Shown here one piece after another: positions 17,054 through 23,947 of a stretch of DNA of 23,947 nucleotides. The notes below the pieces were generated by a model that saw nothing but the letters and a program-made list of their open reading frames with translations, was not told the DNA's origin and did no database searches. A program made the translations under genes and the position numbers. Source of the DNA: an uncultured Oscillospiraceae bacterium (lineage in GTDB: Bacteria > Bacillota_A > Clostridia > Oscillospirales > Oscillospiraceae); assembly GCA_900770015.1 (NCBI GenBank), contig CAAGIU010000311.1:1-23947 (forward strand), written 5' to 3'. The stretch's first letter is position 1. The number at the start of each line of letters is the position of its first letter.

Positions 17054-18584
17054 CATCCATTTTTTTGATACATCCACTTTGACGGAAACAGCCGGAATCC
17101 GGCAGCGCTGCAATCAGGAATATGTGCAAAAGGCATTGGCAGAAAGGCTGCCCGGAGAGCGGTTCAAGGTAAAATCTGTAACGATCAATGAAACCGGCAG
17201 CTACAAGGCAAAACTCAACTGGCTGGTCAAGCTTCTGTGGAACAATGGAGAGGTGACCGGGCTGCCTCCTTACTGCGAAGTGCTGATCGAGCACTGCACC
17301 GGGACGGAATGGGAGAACATCATTGTGTGGTCGCCGCTGGCCTGGAACGACCGTTTTGCGGGCACCGCAGGCGGCGGCACCTGCACCGGTGGTGTCAGCC
17401 AGATTACCCAGCCCAATAACGGGCAGCGGGGATGGACGCTTCCTTTTGCGGTCATCAATGGTTTCACCGCTGCGACCTGTGACGCTGGCAATGAAAAGTA
17501 TGGCTCAAACTGGGCTGTAGATCAAAACGGCCAGGTGGTCATGGAGCGGATCGAAAACTGGCGCGCCAATGCCACCCATAACATGACTTTGTTCGGTAAG
17601 GCAGTTGCAGAAATCCTTCATGAGCGCCCGGTCAAATTCTCCTATATGAACGGCGGCTCCGGCGGCGGCCGGCAGAGCATGGTGGAAGCCCAGGAATTCC
17701 CGGAGGATTATGACGGCATCTGGGCAAGCTGCCCTGCAATCAACTGGACAAAGTTCCTGATTACAGGCTTCTGGCCCATGGCCACAGCAAACGAGCACAA
17801 AGCACCGCTGAAATATCACAAGCTGACCGCCTTTGCCAAAGCGGTTCAAGAGAGTGTGGGCGGCAGCGAGAAATACTATCAGCTCAATGAACGGGTAGAG
17901 ATCGACCCCTTTGCCCTTGTTGGGCAAGAAACAAAGCAGGGTGTGATCACGGAGGCCGATGCTGCTGTCATTCAGGATATGTGGGACGGTCCGCACCGAA
18001 CAAACGGAGAACGACTTTGGTATGGGTTCCGTCCCGGTTCCATCCATTGGTGTACGGGTCTGCCCATTTTCTCTATTTCCTTTATACTGCCGTTCCTCCG
18101 GGCAAAGCCTTTCGCTTTGTGTACGACCTATGCCCGGTGGGTCTTGGGTGATTCCAAGGCCGATTTTCGGAATATCGACATTGCGGGCTTCGAAAAACTT
18201 TTTGACCGCAGCTTGGCGGCATTCCCCAAGGCCACGGCAGACAATGCCGATTTGAGTGCCTTTGCCGCCCACGGCGGCAAGCTGATGATCGACCACGGGT
18301 TGGACGATCCCCTGATTCCGGTTGACGGTACGATCGACTATTATGAAAGAATGAAGGCGATCATGGGCGAAGATGCCGTAAAACAATTCTGCCGTGTGTA
18401 TCTGGGGCCGGGTGACAATCATGGCAACTGCATTGGCAACGGCCCGGGCATCACGGAATCTGACGGAATGCGCGCCATGATGGACTGGGTAGAAAACGGG
18501 ATTGCTCCCGGCACCATTCGTGTGGTTCAGATTGACCGAAAGACCGGCGAGATGATCTGTGAGCGAACCCGTGAACCAGTCTGA
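17037..18584 (+). CDS. Tannase/feruloyl esterase family protein, cytoplasmic
   Basis: 515 residues. The fold is that of the tannase/feruloyl esterase family: AGGGTCTGG (about 111-119), nucleophile Ser208 in NGGSGGGRQ, acid Asp424 in GLDDPLIP and His462 in GPGDNHGNC. Most family members have Cys before the Ser and Cys after the His, joined by a disulfide; here the positions next to Ser208 and His462 are Gly. With no signal peptide, this suggests a form adapted to the reducing cytoplasm. The start ATG follows GGAAAGGAG, and the gene overlaps the fused rhamnosidase by 17 bases. It probably releases an aromatic acyl group (feruloyl, galloyl or similar) from the imported glycoside. Confidence 0.88.
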   Translation: MKERDNIHFFDTSTLTETAGIRQRCNQEYVQKALAERLPGERFKVKSVTINETGSYKAKLNWLVKLLWNNGEVTGLPPYCEVLIEHCTGTEWENIIVWSPLAWNDRFAGTAGGGTCTGGVSQITQPNNGQRGWTLPFAVINGFTAATCDAGNEKYGSNWAVDQNGQVVMERIENWRANATHNMTLFGKAVAEILHERPVKFSYMNGGSGGGRQSMVEAQEFPEDYDGIWASCPAINWTKFLITGFWPMATANEHKAPLKYHKLTAFAKAVQESVGGSEKYYQLNERVEIDPFALVGQETKQGVITEADAAVIQDMWDGPHRTNGERLWYGFRPGSIHWCTGLPIFSISFILPFLRAKPFALCTTYARWVLGDSKADFRNIDIAGFEKLFDRSLAAFPKATADNADLSAFAAHGGKLMIDHGLDDPLIPVDGTIDYYERMKAIMGEDAVKQFCRVYLGPGDNHGNCIGNGPGITESDGMRAMMDWVENGIAPGTIRVVQIDRKTGEMICERTREPV

Positions 18585-18603
18585 ATCAGGAAGGAGCTAC
18601 TCT

Positions 18604-19878
18604 ATGAAGCATTACTTAGCAATCGACATTGGAGCTTCTTCCGGCAGGCATATCGTTGGTTGGCGAGAGGATGGGCAGATTCGTTCAAAAGAGGTCTACC
18701 GCTTCCCCAACGGTGTTCAGGAGGAAAAGGGACATCTGGTATGGGATATGGAATCGCTTCTCGCGGAAGTGAAACGCGGTATCCGGGCGGCAAAAGCGGA
18801 ATTTCCCGACATCCAAAGTCTGTCCATCGACACCTGGGGCGTGGATTATGTGCTTCTCCGGGGTGACGAGGAAGTGCTTCCGGTCTACGCTTATCGGGAC
18901 GGCCGCACGGAAGCGGTGATCCCGAAGGTGCATGAGAAAATGGCATTTTCTGAACTGTACCGCCATACCGGCTGTCAGTTCCAGCATTTCAATTCCATCT
19001 ATCAGCTTTATGCCGACAAGGAGACCGGCAGGCTGGAAGACGTGACCGATCTGCTGATGATTCCGGAGTATCTGCTGTACAAGCTCTGCGGTGCCAAGGC
19101 CCGGGAATATACCAACGCCACCACCATGGGCATGGTCAACGCCCAGACCGGGGAATTAGACGGAGGAATCGTGGAGAAACTGGGCTATCCCAGGCACTTG
19201 TTCCCCAAGCTGAGCCAGCCCGGGACAGTGATTGGTGAGTACGAGGGAATCCAGTGTGTCCTCTGCGCCACCCACGATACCGGCTCGGCGGTGGAGGGTA
19301 TCCCTATAGAGGGCAAAGAGCCTTATATTTCCTCCGGTACATGGAGCCTCTTAGGTGTGAAAACGCCGAAGCCCATCACGGACAAGGCAAGCGAGCAAGC
19401 CAACTACTCCAACGAGGGCGGCGTGGGCTACAACCGCTACCAGAAGAACATCATGGGTATGTGGCTGGTAAACGAATTGAAACGGGATTTGTGCCCGGAT
19501 ATGTCGTTCTCGGAGATCGTGAAAGCGGCGGAAGAAAGCACCTGCAACCTGCTGGTGGATGCCAACGCCCCGGAATTTCTGGCTCCCAAAAGTATGAAAG
19601 CCGCCTTTGATAAGGCCACCGGTGGCAAGCTGAAAACAATAGGCGATTATTTCCGCTGCGCCTACCGTTCTCTGGCGGTCAGCTACCGGGAGGCACTGGA
19701 GGAACTGGAACGGAACACGGGCTGTACTTATGAAAAGCTATATATCGTAGGCGGCGGGGCAAAAAACACCTTCCTGAACCGCCTGACGGAAGAAGCAACC
19801 GGTAAAAAAGTGATTGCCCTTCCCATTGAGGCTACCGCTCTTGGAAATCTGAAAATACAAATGGAGGTTACGAAATGA
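18604..19878 (+). CDS. rhaB: L-rhamnulokinase RhaB, short C-terminus
   Basis: 424 residues. It phosphorylates L-rhamnulose to L-rhamnulose 1-phosphate with ATP. The N-terminus MKHYLAIDIGASSGRH is the RhaB phosphate-binding signature; DTWGVDYVLL, the catalytic Asp225 in ATHDTGSAV, SSGTWSLLG and IVGGGAKN complete the FGGY-kinase pattern. Family members are usually about 460-490 residues. This one stops a few residues after ALGNL, so roughly 35 residues of the normal C-terminal helix are absent, and the last codons double as the rhaA ribosome site (ATGGAGG). It starts 19 bases after the tannase-family gene with a good GGAAGGAG site and overlaps rhaA by four bases. Confidence 0.93.
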   Translation: MKHYLAIDIGASSGRHIVGWREDGQIRSKEVYRFPNGVQEEKGHLVWDMESLLAEVKRGIRAAKAEFPDIQSLSIDTWGVDYVLLRGDEEVLPVYAYRDGRTEAVIPKVHEKMAFSELYRHTGCQFQHFNSIYQLYADKETGRLEDVTDLLMIPEYLLYKLCGAKAREYTNATTMGMVNAQTGELDGGIVEKLGYPRHLFPKLSQPGTVIGEYEGIQCVLCATHDTGSAVEGIPIEGKEPYISSGTWSLLGVKTPKPITDKASEQANYSNEGGVGYNRYQKNIMGMWLVNELKRDLCPDMSFSEIVKAAEESTCNLLVDANAPEFLAPKSMKAAFDKATGGKLKTIGDYFRCAYRSLAVSYREALEELERNTGCTYEKLYIVGGGAKNTFLNRLTEEATGKKVIALPIEATALGNLKIQMEVTK

Positions 19879-21125
19879 GCTACGCAGAAGCAAAAGCCAA
19901 ATATGCAGCGCTTGGCATCGACACCGACGCGGCGATTGCCAAACTGAAAACCGTCCCCGTATCTCTGCACTGCTGGCAGGGTGACGATGTCCGGGGGTTT
20001 GATACCGACCCCACCAAGCCGCTGACCGGCGGCATCCAGACCACCGGCAACTATCCCGGCCGGGCCAGAACCCCCGAGGAACTGATGGCGGACATCGATA
20101 TGGTACTGAAGCTGTGCCCCGGCACCAAGAAGATGAACCTCCACGCCAGCTATGCCATTTTTGAGGACGGCGAGTGGGCGGACCGGGACAAGCTGGAACC
20201 CAAGCATTTCCAGAAATGGGTGGACTTCTGCAAGGAGCGGGGCCTGGGCTGTGACTTTAATCCCACCTTCTTCTCCCACCCCAAGGCCAACGGCCTGACC
20301 CTGTCCTCCCCTGACGAGGAGATTCGCCGGTTCTGGATCGAGCATGGCAAAGCCTGCATCCGCATTTCCAGCTACCTTGCGGAAGAACTGGGGCAGCCCT
20401 GTGTCATGAACATCTGGACGGGGGACGGTTTCAAGGACATTCCCGCCGACCGGATGGGGCCGAGAGTCCGCTACCGGGAAGCAATCGACGAGATTCTGTC
20501 TGAGCCTTACGACTTTGCCAAGGTCAGGCCCTGCATTGAGAGCAAGGTCTTCGGCATCGGCGTGGAGGCTTACACCGTAGGCAGTGCCGAGTTTGCCCTG
20601 AGCTACGCTGCCATGAACAAGGATAAGTGCATCCCGCTGATGGACAACGGTCACTATCACCCCACCGAGGTTGTTTCCGATAAGATTCCCGCTTTGCTGG
20701 CTTTCTTCCCGGAAATCGCTCTGCACATCACCCGACCCATCCGCTGGGACAGCGACCATGTGGTGCTGCTGGATGATGAAACCAAGGAGATCTGCAAGGA
20801 GATCGTCCGATGCGGCGGTCTGGATGGCCGGGTCAACATGGCCCTGGATTACTTCGATGCCTCCATCAACCGCATCTCCGCCTGGACGGTAGGCTTCCGC
20901 AATGTCCAAAAGGCCCTGCTGCTGGCGCTGTGCACCCCCGACCTGACCGCTATGCAGAATGACGGCAACTGGACGGAGCTGATGGTGATGCAGGAAGAAC
21001 TGAAGACCATGCCCTTCGGGGAAATCTGGACGGAGTATTGCCGTGTCTGCGGCGTACCCGCCGATGGAGAATGGTTTGCAACTGTCAAACAGCATGAAAA
21101 CGAAGTGCTGTGCAAGAGAGGTTGA
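19875..21125 (+). CDS. rhaA: L-rhamnose isomerase RhaA
   Basis: 416 residues, full length for the family. It converts L-rhamnose to L-rhamnulose in the cytoplasm and needs divalent metal. Metal-site residues line up with the characterised enzymes: Glu231 in GVEAYTVGS, Asp257 in MDNGHYHPTE, His284 in LHITRP, and Asp292 and Asp294 in WDSDH. The N-terminal SLHCWQGDDVRGFD and GGIQTTGNYPG are diagnostic for RhaA. The ATG overlaps the rhaB stop and is preceded by GGAGG. Confidence 0.97.
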   Translation: MSYAEAKAKYAALGIDTDAAIAKLKTVPVSLHCWQGDDVRGFDTDPTKPLTGGIQTTGNYPGRARTPEELMADIDMVLKLCPGTKKMNLHASYAIFEDGEWADRDKLEPKHFQKWVDFCKERGLGCDFNPTFFSHPKANGLTLSSPDEEIRRFWIEHGKACIRISSYLAEELGQPCVMNIWTGDGFKDIPADRMGPRVRYREAIDEILSEPYDFAKVRPCIESKVFGIGVEAYTVGSAEFALSYAAMNKDKCIPLMDNGHYHPTEVVSDKIPALLAFFPEIALHITRPIRWDSDHVVLLDDETKEICKEIVRCGGLDGRVNMALDYFDASINRISAWTVGFRNVQKALLLALCTPDLTAMQNDGNWTELMVMQEELKTMPFGEIWTEYCRVCGVPADGEWFATVKQHENEVLCKRG

Positions 21126-21129
21126 GCAT

Positions 21130-21945
21130 ATGAAAGACATTTTTACCGCTCCTTTTGTGGAGGAAATGCGGAAAACCACCGCCAATATGTACCGTCTGGG
21201 CTGGGACGAGCGTAACGGCGGCAACATCAGCTACCTGCTGGATTCTGCGGAAGTCGGGGAGTACCTGGACTTGAACAAAGTCATCCGCACCATCCCTCTG
21301 GGCTTTGACGCCACCGCAATCATCGGCAAGATTTTTATTGTCACCGGCACTGGCAAGTATTTCAAGAACGTGGACGCCGATCCCGAGACCAATCTGGGCA
21401 TCGTCCGTATCGCTTCCGACGGTCAGACCGCCGAGCTGCTGTGGGGTTACAAGGACGGCGGCAAGTTTACCTCCGAGTTTCCCGCCCATCTCATGAGCCA
21501 TATGGCACGGCTCAGTATTGACCCCGAAAACCGTGTAGTCATGCACTGTCATCCCACTTACACTCTGGCTATGAACTTTGTTCACGAACTGGACGAGAAA
21601 AAGTTTACCCATACCTTGTGGGAGATGTGTACCGAGTGCATTGTGGTGTTCCCTGACGGTGTAGGAGTTCTCCCTTGGATGCTCTGCGGCACCAATTCTA
21701 TTGGAGAAGCCACCGCAGAGAAAATGAAGGAATTCCGTCTGGTGATCTGGGCAATGCACGGCATCTACGGCGCTGGCAAGACCATGGATGAGACCTTTGG
21801 CCTGATTGAGACGGTAGAAAAAGCTGCCCAGATTTATATGCTCACCGCCCATCTCCCCCGGGTCAACACGATCAGGGATGAGCAAATGAAAGAACTTGCC
21901 GAATACTTTGGAGTTAATTACCGCAAGGATTTTTTGTATCTTTGA
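21130..21945 (+). CDS. rhaD: Rhamnulose-1-phosphate aldolase RhaD
   Basis: 271 residues, against 274 in E. coli. This class II, zinc-dependent aldolase splits L-rhamnulose 1-phosphate into dihydroxyacetone phosphate and L-lactaldehyde. The phosphate-binding NGGN (29-32), catalytic Glu116 in TSEFPAH and zinc ligands His139 and His141 in MHCHPT and His210 in AMHG match the known active site. It starts four bases after rhaA and is the last gene of the eight-gene operon. No terminator directly follows; the next clear hairpin is at 22658. No gene for L-lactaldehyde reduction or oxidation and no rhaM mutarotase is seen here. Confidence 0.96.
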   Translation: MKDIFTAPFVEEMRKTTANMYRLGWDERNGGNISYLLDSAEVGEYLDLNKVIRTIPLGFDATAIIGKIFIVTGTGKYFKNVDADPETNLGIVRIASDGQTAELLWGYKDGGKFTSEFPAHLMSHMARLSIDPENRVVMHCHPTYTLAMNFVHELDEKKFTHTLWEMCTECIVVFPDGVGVLPWMLCGTNSIGEATAEKMKEFRLVIWAMHGIYGAGKTMDETFGLIETVEKAAQIYMLTAHLPRVNTIRDEQMKELAEYFGVNYRKDFLYL

Positions 21946-21968
21946 TAAATTGTCCTGGCAAGGGATGA

Positions 21969-22488
21969 GTGCAATCTACGGCCTCGAACTGTAGAAATAG
22001 CCTGGCTTTTGTCGGGGGCGGCTCTTTGGCTGCTGGCGGTTTAGGAATAGCTGGCGGGACGGCTATTATCACAGGCGGTGGAGCGTTACTTGGCCTGGCG
22101 GGTTCCGGATCTGTTTCTGCTGCAACAATGATGCTTCAGGCACCGAGTGAATATTGGGTTCGCCAAGGTGCAAAACTGCTTACATATAGCAACTGTGTTC
22201 TTTGCGATTATCTCAATGAAAAGGAATACGCTAAGGGTATTTTGCACCAAATCGAGTTCGCAATCTCAAATACAGAAGAAGAGATTAAGTCGCTGAAAGC
22301 GGAAAGCAATGATCTTGATAAAGAGATGCTTAAGAAAACAGAAGAGTATCTGAAATACCTGAAAAGATGGTTCTGTAGAATCAATATCTGTAGATGGTGA
22401 TACAGATTTCAGCGAATACGCATCGTACAGACCGGACGTTGAGGTAATCATTACATATCATACATTCAAGAAAAACCAAAGCGACTAA
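21969..22488 (+). pseudogene. Truncated, frameshifted membrane-protein remnant
   Basis: The first frame gives a glycine-rich hydrophobic stretch with glycine-zipper character (about residues 14-52 of the reading) followed by a charged coiled-coil segment (about 88-128). It stops at 22398-22400. The plus-one frame continues as a protein-like tail containing SISVDGDTDFSEYASYRPDV and ends at 22486-22488. Removing one A from the AAAA run at 22362-22365 joins the two parts into one frame. There is no convincing start or ribosome site, so the 5' part is missing too. I do not recognise the family. Both ends suggest the 3' remains of a larger gene that lost its front by recombination behind rhaD. Confidence 0.5.
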
Positions 22489-22937
22489 CCCGACTATACT
22501 GCTGTCGATTGAGAATCACAACATCCAATTGGATGTATTCGGCAAAAAAGATGGGCGCGATACGGTTTGCATAATCTGCACCCACCTTTGCACCCACCCC
22601 CGTTTGGAGGTAAGAGACGCCGAATTGTATGAATACTGGTGTTCTAACGCAAATAAGTTGCCTGATTTGTCTACCAGATAAATCAGGCAATTTTCTTGCT
22701 TTTAGGATTAAAATAGCTCGAAATACTGTAAAATAAGCGAAAACTGGCTTTGGAATGGTCGTTGAGACTGTACCGGGGCCGGTTTTTTGCATTTTCAGAC
22801 CAAAAATCCCGCGCACCTTTTGGGGCAAATACACGGAGCAAAGTAGACGGAAAAAGTCAGCGGTGGATGGATTTGAACTTGAAACGTGCGTCGACTCTGC
22901 TCACCCGCACCACAAAGGTGCGTAACCGTTGATACAA
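22489..22937. other. Stretch without a recognisable gene
   Basis: No reading frame here has a start with ribosome site or family-like sequence. It holds a tandem pair of TGCACCCACC (22577-22586 and 22589-22598), the hairpin at 22658-22690, a weaker GC hairpin followed by six T residues near 22772-22788, and a small repeat CGCACC-ACAAA-GGTGCG just before the relaxase remnant. It appears to be joined pieces of old mobile DNA. Confidence 0.4.
22658..22694 (+). terminator. Intrinsic terminator hairpin
   Basis: TTGCCTGATTT (22658-22668) pairs perfectly with AAATCAGGCAA (22680-22690) around an 11-base loop, followed by TTTTC. It is the first clear terminator downstream of rhaD and could end read-through from the operon, though it may belong to the lost gene. 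Confidence 0.7.
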
Positions 22938-23081
22938 ATGGTTATGTATGCAGAGTATCGACAGGTCAAGAAAGATATGCAGGAATATCTGATTGCAAAA
23001 CAGACAGTTGAGCATATCTTGGGTATTGATCGTCAAAAGAGAGAGGAAGAGAAGAAACAACAGAAATTAGAACAGCGCTGA
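22938..23081 (+). pseudogene. Relaxase C-terminal remnant
   Basis: A 47-residue reading frame, rich in Lys, Glu and Gln, ending before a strong terminator. Its pattern (YAEYRQVKKDMQEYLIAKQ, then a VEHILGID segment and a charged tail) resembles, from memory, the extreme C-terminus of MobA/MobL-type relaxases of Firmicute mobile elements. A TAA lies 15 bases upstream in frame, and the ATG has no ribosome site, so it is a leftover tail and not a working small gene. It marks a former integrative or mobilisable element at this spot. Confidence 0.5.
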
Positions 23082-23094
23082 TTGTAGAGAAAGA

Positions 23095-23138
23095 GCCACG
23101 GTCACATTCCATTTGGATGAGACCGTGGCCGCTTTTTT
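23095..23138 (+). terminator. Strong intrinsic terminator
   Basis: GCCACGGTC (23095-23103) pairs with GACCGTGGC (23121-23129) around a 17-base loop, followed by CGC and six T residues. It lies just after the relaxase remnant and separates it from the convergent thioredoxin-like gene. Confidence 0.88.
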
Positions 23139-23170
23139 GTGTATTTTACTTCGATATAATATGCCGATCA

Positions 23171-23779
23171 TCACCTGTCGGAAATAATCATGTCAATTCC
23201 TCGCTGCAGGGCTTCTGCGTCGATTGCACCCGTTGCCTGAGCGATTGCGCTTCCCTCTGCGTCAATAAAATATGTGGTAGGAATTGAATAAACACCGTAG
23301 GTTGAAGCAGCATCCTGATCTGTATCGTAAAATACGGGGAAAGAATAGCCCTGTTCTGCGATGAAAGCGGATGCAGTTTCCACAGTCTCTCTGGAGCCAT
23401 CGGTCATATTGATGATGAGAAACTGGACTTCTTCACCAATTTCCAGATACTTTTCGTTAAAATCAGGCATTTCCATTTTACAGGGGCCGCACCAGCTTGC
23501 CCAGAAATTCAGAACAACAGGTTTCCCAACAAAGTCCGAAAGATGTACTTCATTTCCGTCCAGATCGTAGACTGTGAAATCCGGTGCCAGTATTTTTTCC
23601 GTGTTGCTCTCCTGTGTAGCGTCAGTGGAATTTTCAGCAGGCTGTGATTCCTGCGGTGCTTGCGTGGCGAGCAAATCGGGAGCCAGTTTCTGTCCAAGCT
23701 GCTTATACAGGATTCCTGCGCCGCCTAAAACGAGAATAAATACAAGAATAAGAATCATTATTATCTTCTTTTTATTCAT
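23171..23779 (-). CDS. Membrane-anchored thioredoxin-like protein (TlpA/ResA type)
   Basis: 202 residues. A lysine-rich start and hydrophobic segment (about 6-25) anchor the protein in the membrane. A Gln/Glu/Ser/Thr-rich linker (about 38-62) leads to a thioredoxin fold outside the cell with the active site Trp96-Cys97-Gly-Pro-Cys100 and cis-Pro167 in SIPTTYFID. It passes electrons to oxidised thiols of extracytoplasmic proteins. The ATG follows GAGGAGG, and the gene lies nine bases after the ccdA stop, so CcdA would re-reduce it. No lipobox cysteine is seen near the N-terminus, so it is held by its transmembrane segment. Confidence 0.92.
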   Translation of the reverse strand: MNKKKIIMILILVFILVLGGAGILYKQLGQKLAPDLLATQAPQESQPAENSTDATQESNTEKILAPDFTVYDLDGNEVHLSDFVGKPVVLNFWASWCGPCKMEMPDFNEKYLEIGEEVQFLIINMTDGSRETVETASAFIAEQGYSFPVFYDTDQDAASTYGVYSIPTTYFIDAEGSAIAQATGAIDAEALQRGIDMIISDR

Positions 23780-23788
23780 AAACCCTCC

Positions 23789-23947
23789 TCAACTAAGCAG
23801 GCTGAGCAGATGTCCCAGCGTTCCCGTTGCCATTAGAATACCCACCAATATCAGGAAACAGCCGCTGACCGTATTGATGATCCGGTAGTGTTTTTTGATC
23901 CAGTTGAAGGCGGACTTCAAATAGTCGATCAACACGGCACTGAGAAG
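23789..23947 (-). CDS. ccdA: Cytochrome c biogenesis protein CcdA, C-terminal part
   Basis: Only the last 52 residues are in the window; the 5' part lies beyond the right edge. The tail has an amphipathic segment followed by a hydrophobic helix, with CFLILVGILMATGT close to the end, typical of the last transmembrane helix of CcdA/DsbD-like electron carriers. It is transcribed directly into the thioredoxin-like gene, the usual partner of CcdA in Firmicutes. CcdA moves reducing power from cytoplasmic thioredoxin across the membrane. Confidence 0.75.
   Translation of the reverse strand, partial: LLSAVLIDYLKSAFNWIKKHYRIINTVSGCFLILVGILMATGTLGHLLSLLS

Noticed and set aside
22466..22834. 122-codon minus-strand frame in the gene-free stretch
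   Set aside because: It has no ribosome site, crosses a terminator hairpin and shows no recognisable domain.
22851..22925. Possible tRNA on the minus strand, from a TTCAAATCC-like T-loop
   Set aside because: The T-stem does not pair, no acceptor stem or anticodon arm can be formed, and there is no CCA end.
1..23947. CRISPR array, rRNA or prophage
   Set aside because: No regularly spaced repeats, no rRNA-like sequence and no phage structural genes were seen on either strand.

Overview
The window looks like a chromosomal segment from an anaerobic gut Firmicute (Clostridia, probably Oscillospiraceae or Lachnospiraceae). The reasons are moderate-to-high GC, GGAGG-type ribosome sites before most genes, tightly overlapping genes, a permuted GH3 enzyme of the kind known from Ruminococcus and Butyrivibrio, and a GPH-type sugar symporter. 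The taxon is an inference from gene content and style.

Layout. 1-333 (-) holds a decayed gene fragment. 334-858 (-) is a TetR regulator, divergent from a three-gene unit at 1042-3531: a DegV lipid-binding protein, an alpha/beta hydrolase and a HAD phosphatase. 3653-6320 is a second unit with a GPH-family sugar:cation symporter and a beta-lactamase-fold serine hydrolase, closed by a strong terminator at 6325-6359. 6358-7359 (-) is an AraC-type regulator that converges on that terminator and is divergent from the main operon.

The main operon (7430-21945) has eight genes with gaps of at most 28 bases or short overlaps: an acetyl-esterase-like alpha/beta hydrolase, a domain-permuted GH3 glycosidase, a GH78 alpha-L-rhamnosidase, a metallo-beta-lactamase domain fused to a second GH78, a tannase/feruloyl-esterase family protein, then rhaB, rhaA and rhaD. 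I see no signal peptide in any of these enzymes. The simplest reading is that small rhamnosylated, probably acylated, plant glycosides enter by the symporter. They would then be de-esterified, de-rhamnosylated and de-glucosylated in the cytoplasm, and the rhamnose carried to dihydroxyacetone phosphate and L-lactaldehyde by RhaA, RhaB and RhaD. Known substrates of these families that fit are flavonoid rutinosides and other phenolic rhamnosides, or pectin-derived rhamno-oligosaccharides. The assignment is inference.

21946-23085 is a small gene graveyard: a 5'-truncated, frameshifted membrane-protein fragment, about 450 bases without a gene, and the tail of a relaxase. The window ends with a minus-strand pair, ccdA (partial) and a membrane-anchored thioredoxin-like protein.

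Most unusual points: the MBL-GH78 fusion; a tannase-family protein lacking the usual Cys-Ser/His-Cys pairing; a RhaB missing its usual C-terminal tail; and a strong promoter placed so that the AraC gene probably starts at a TTG codon.
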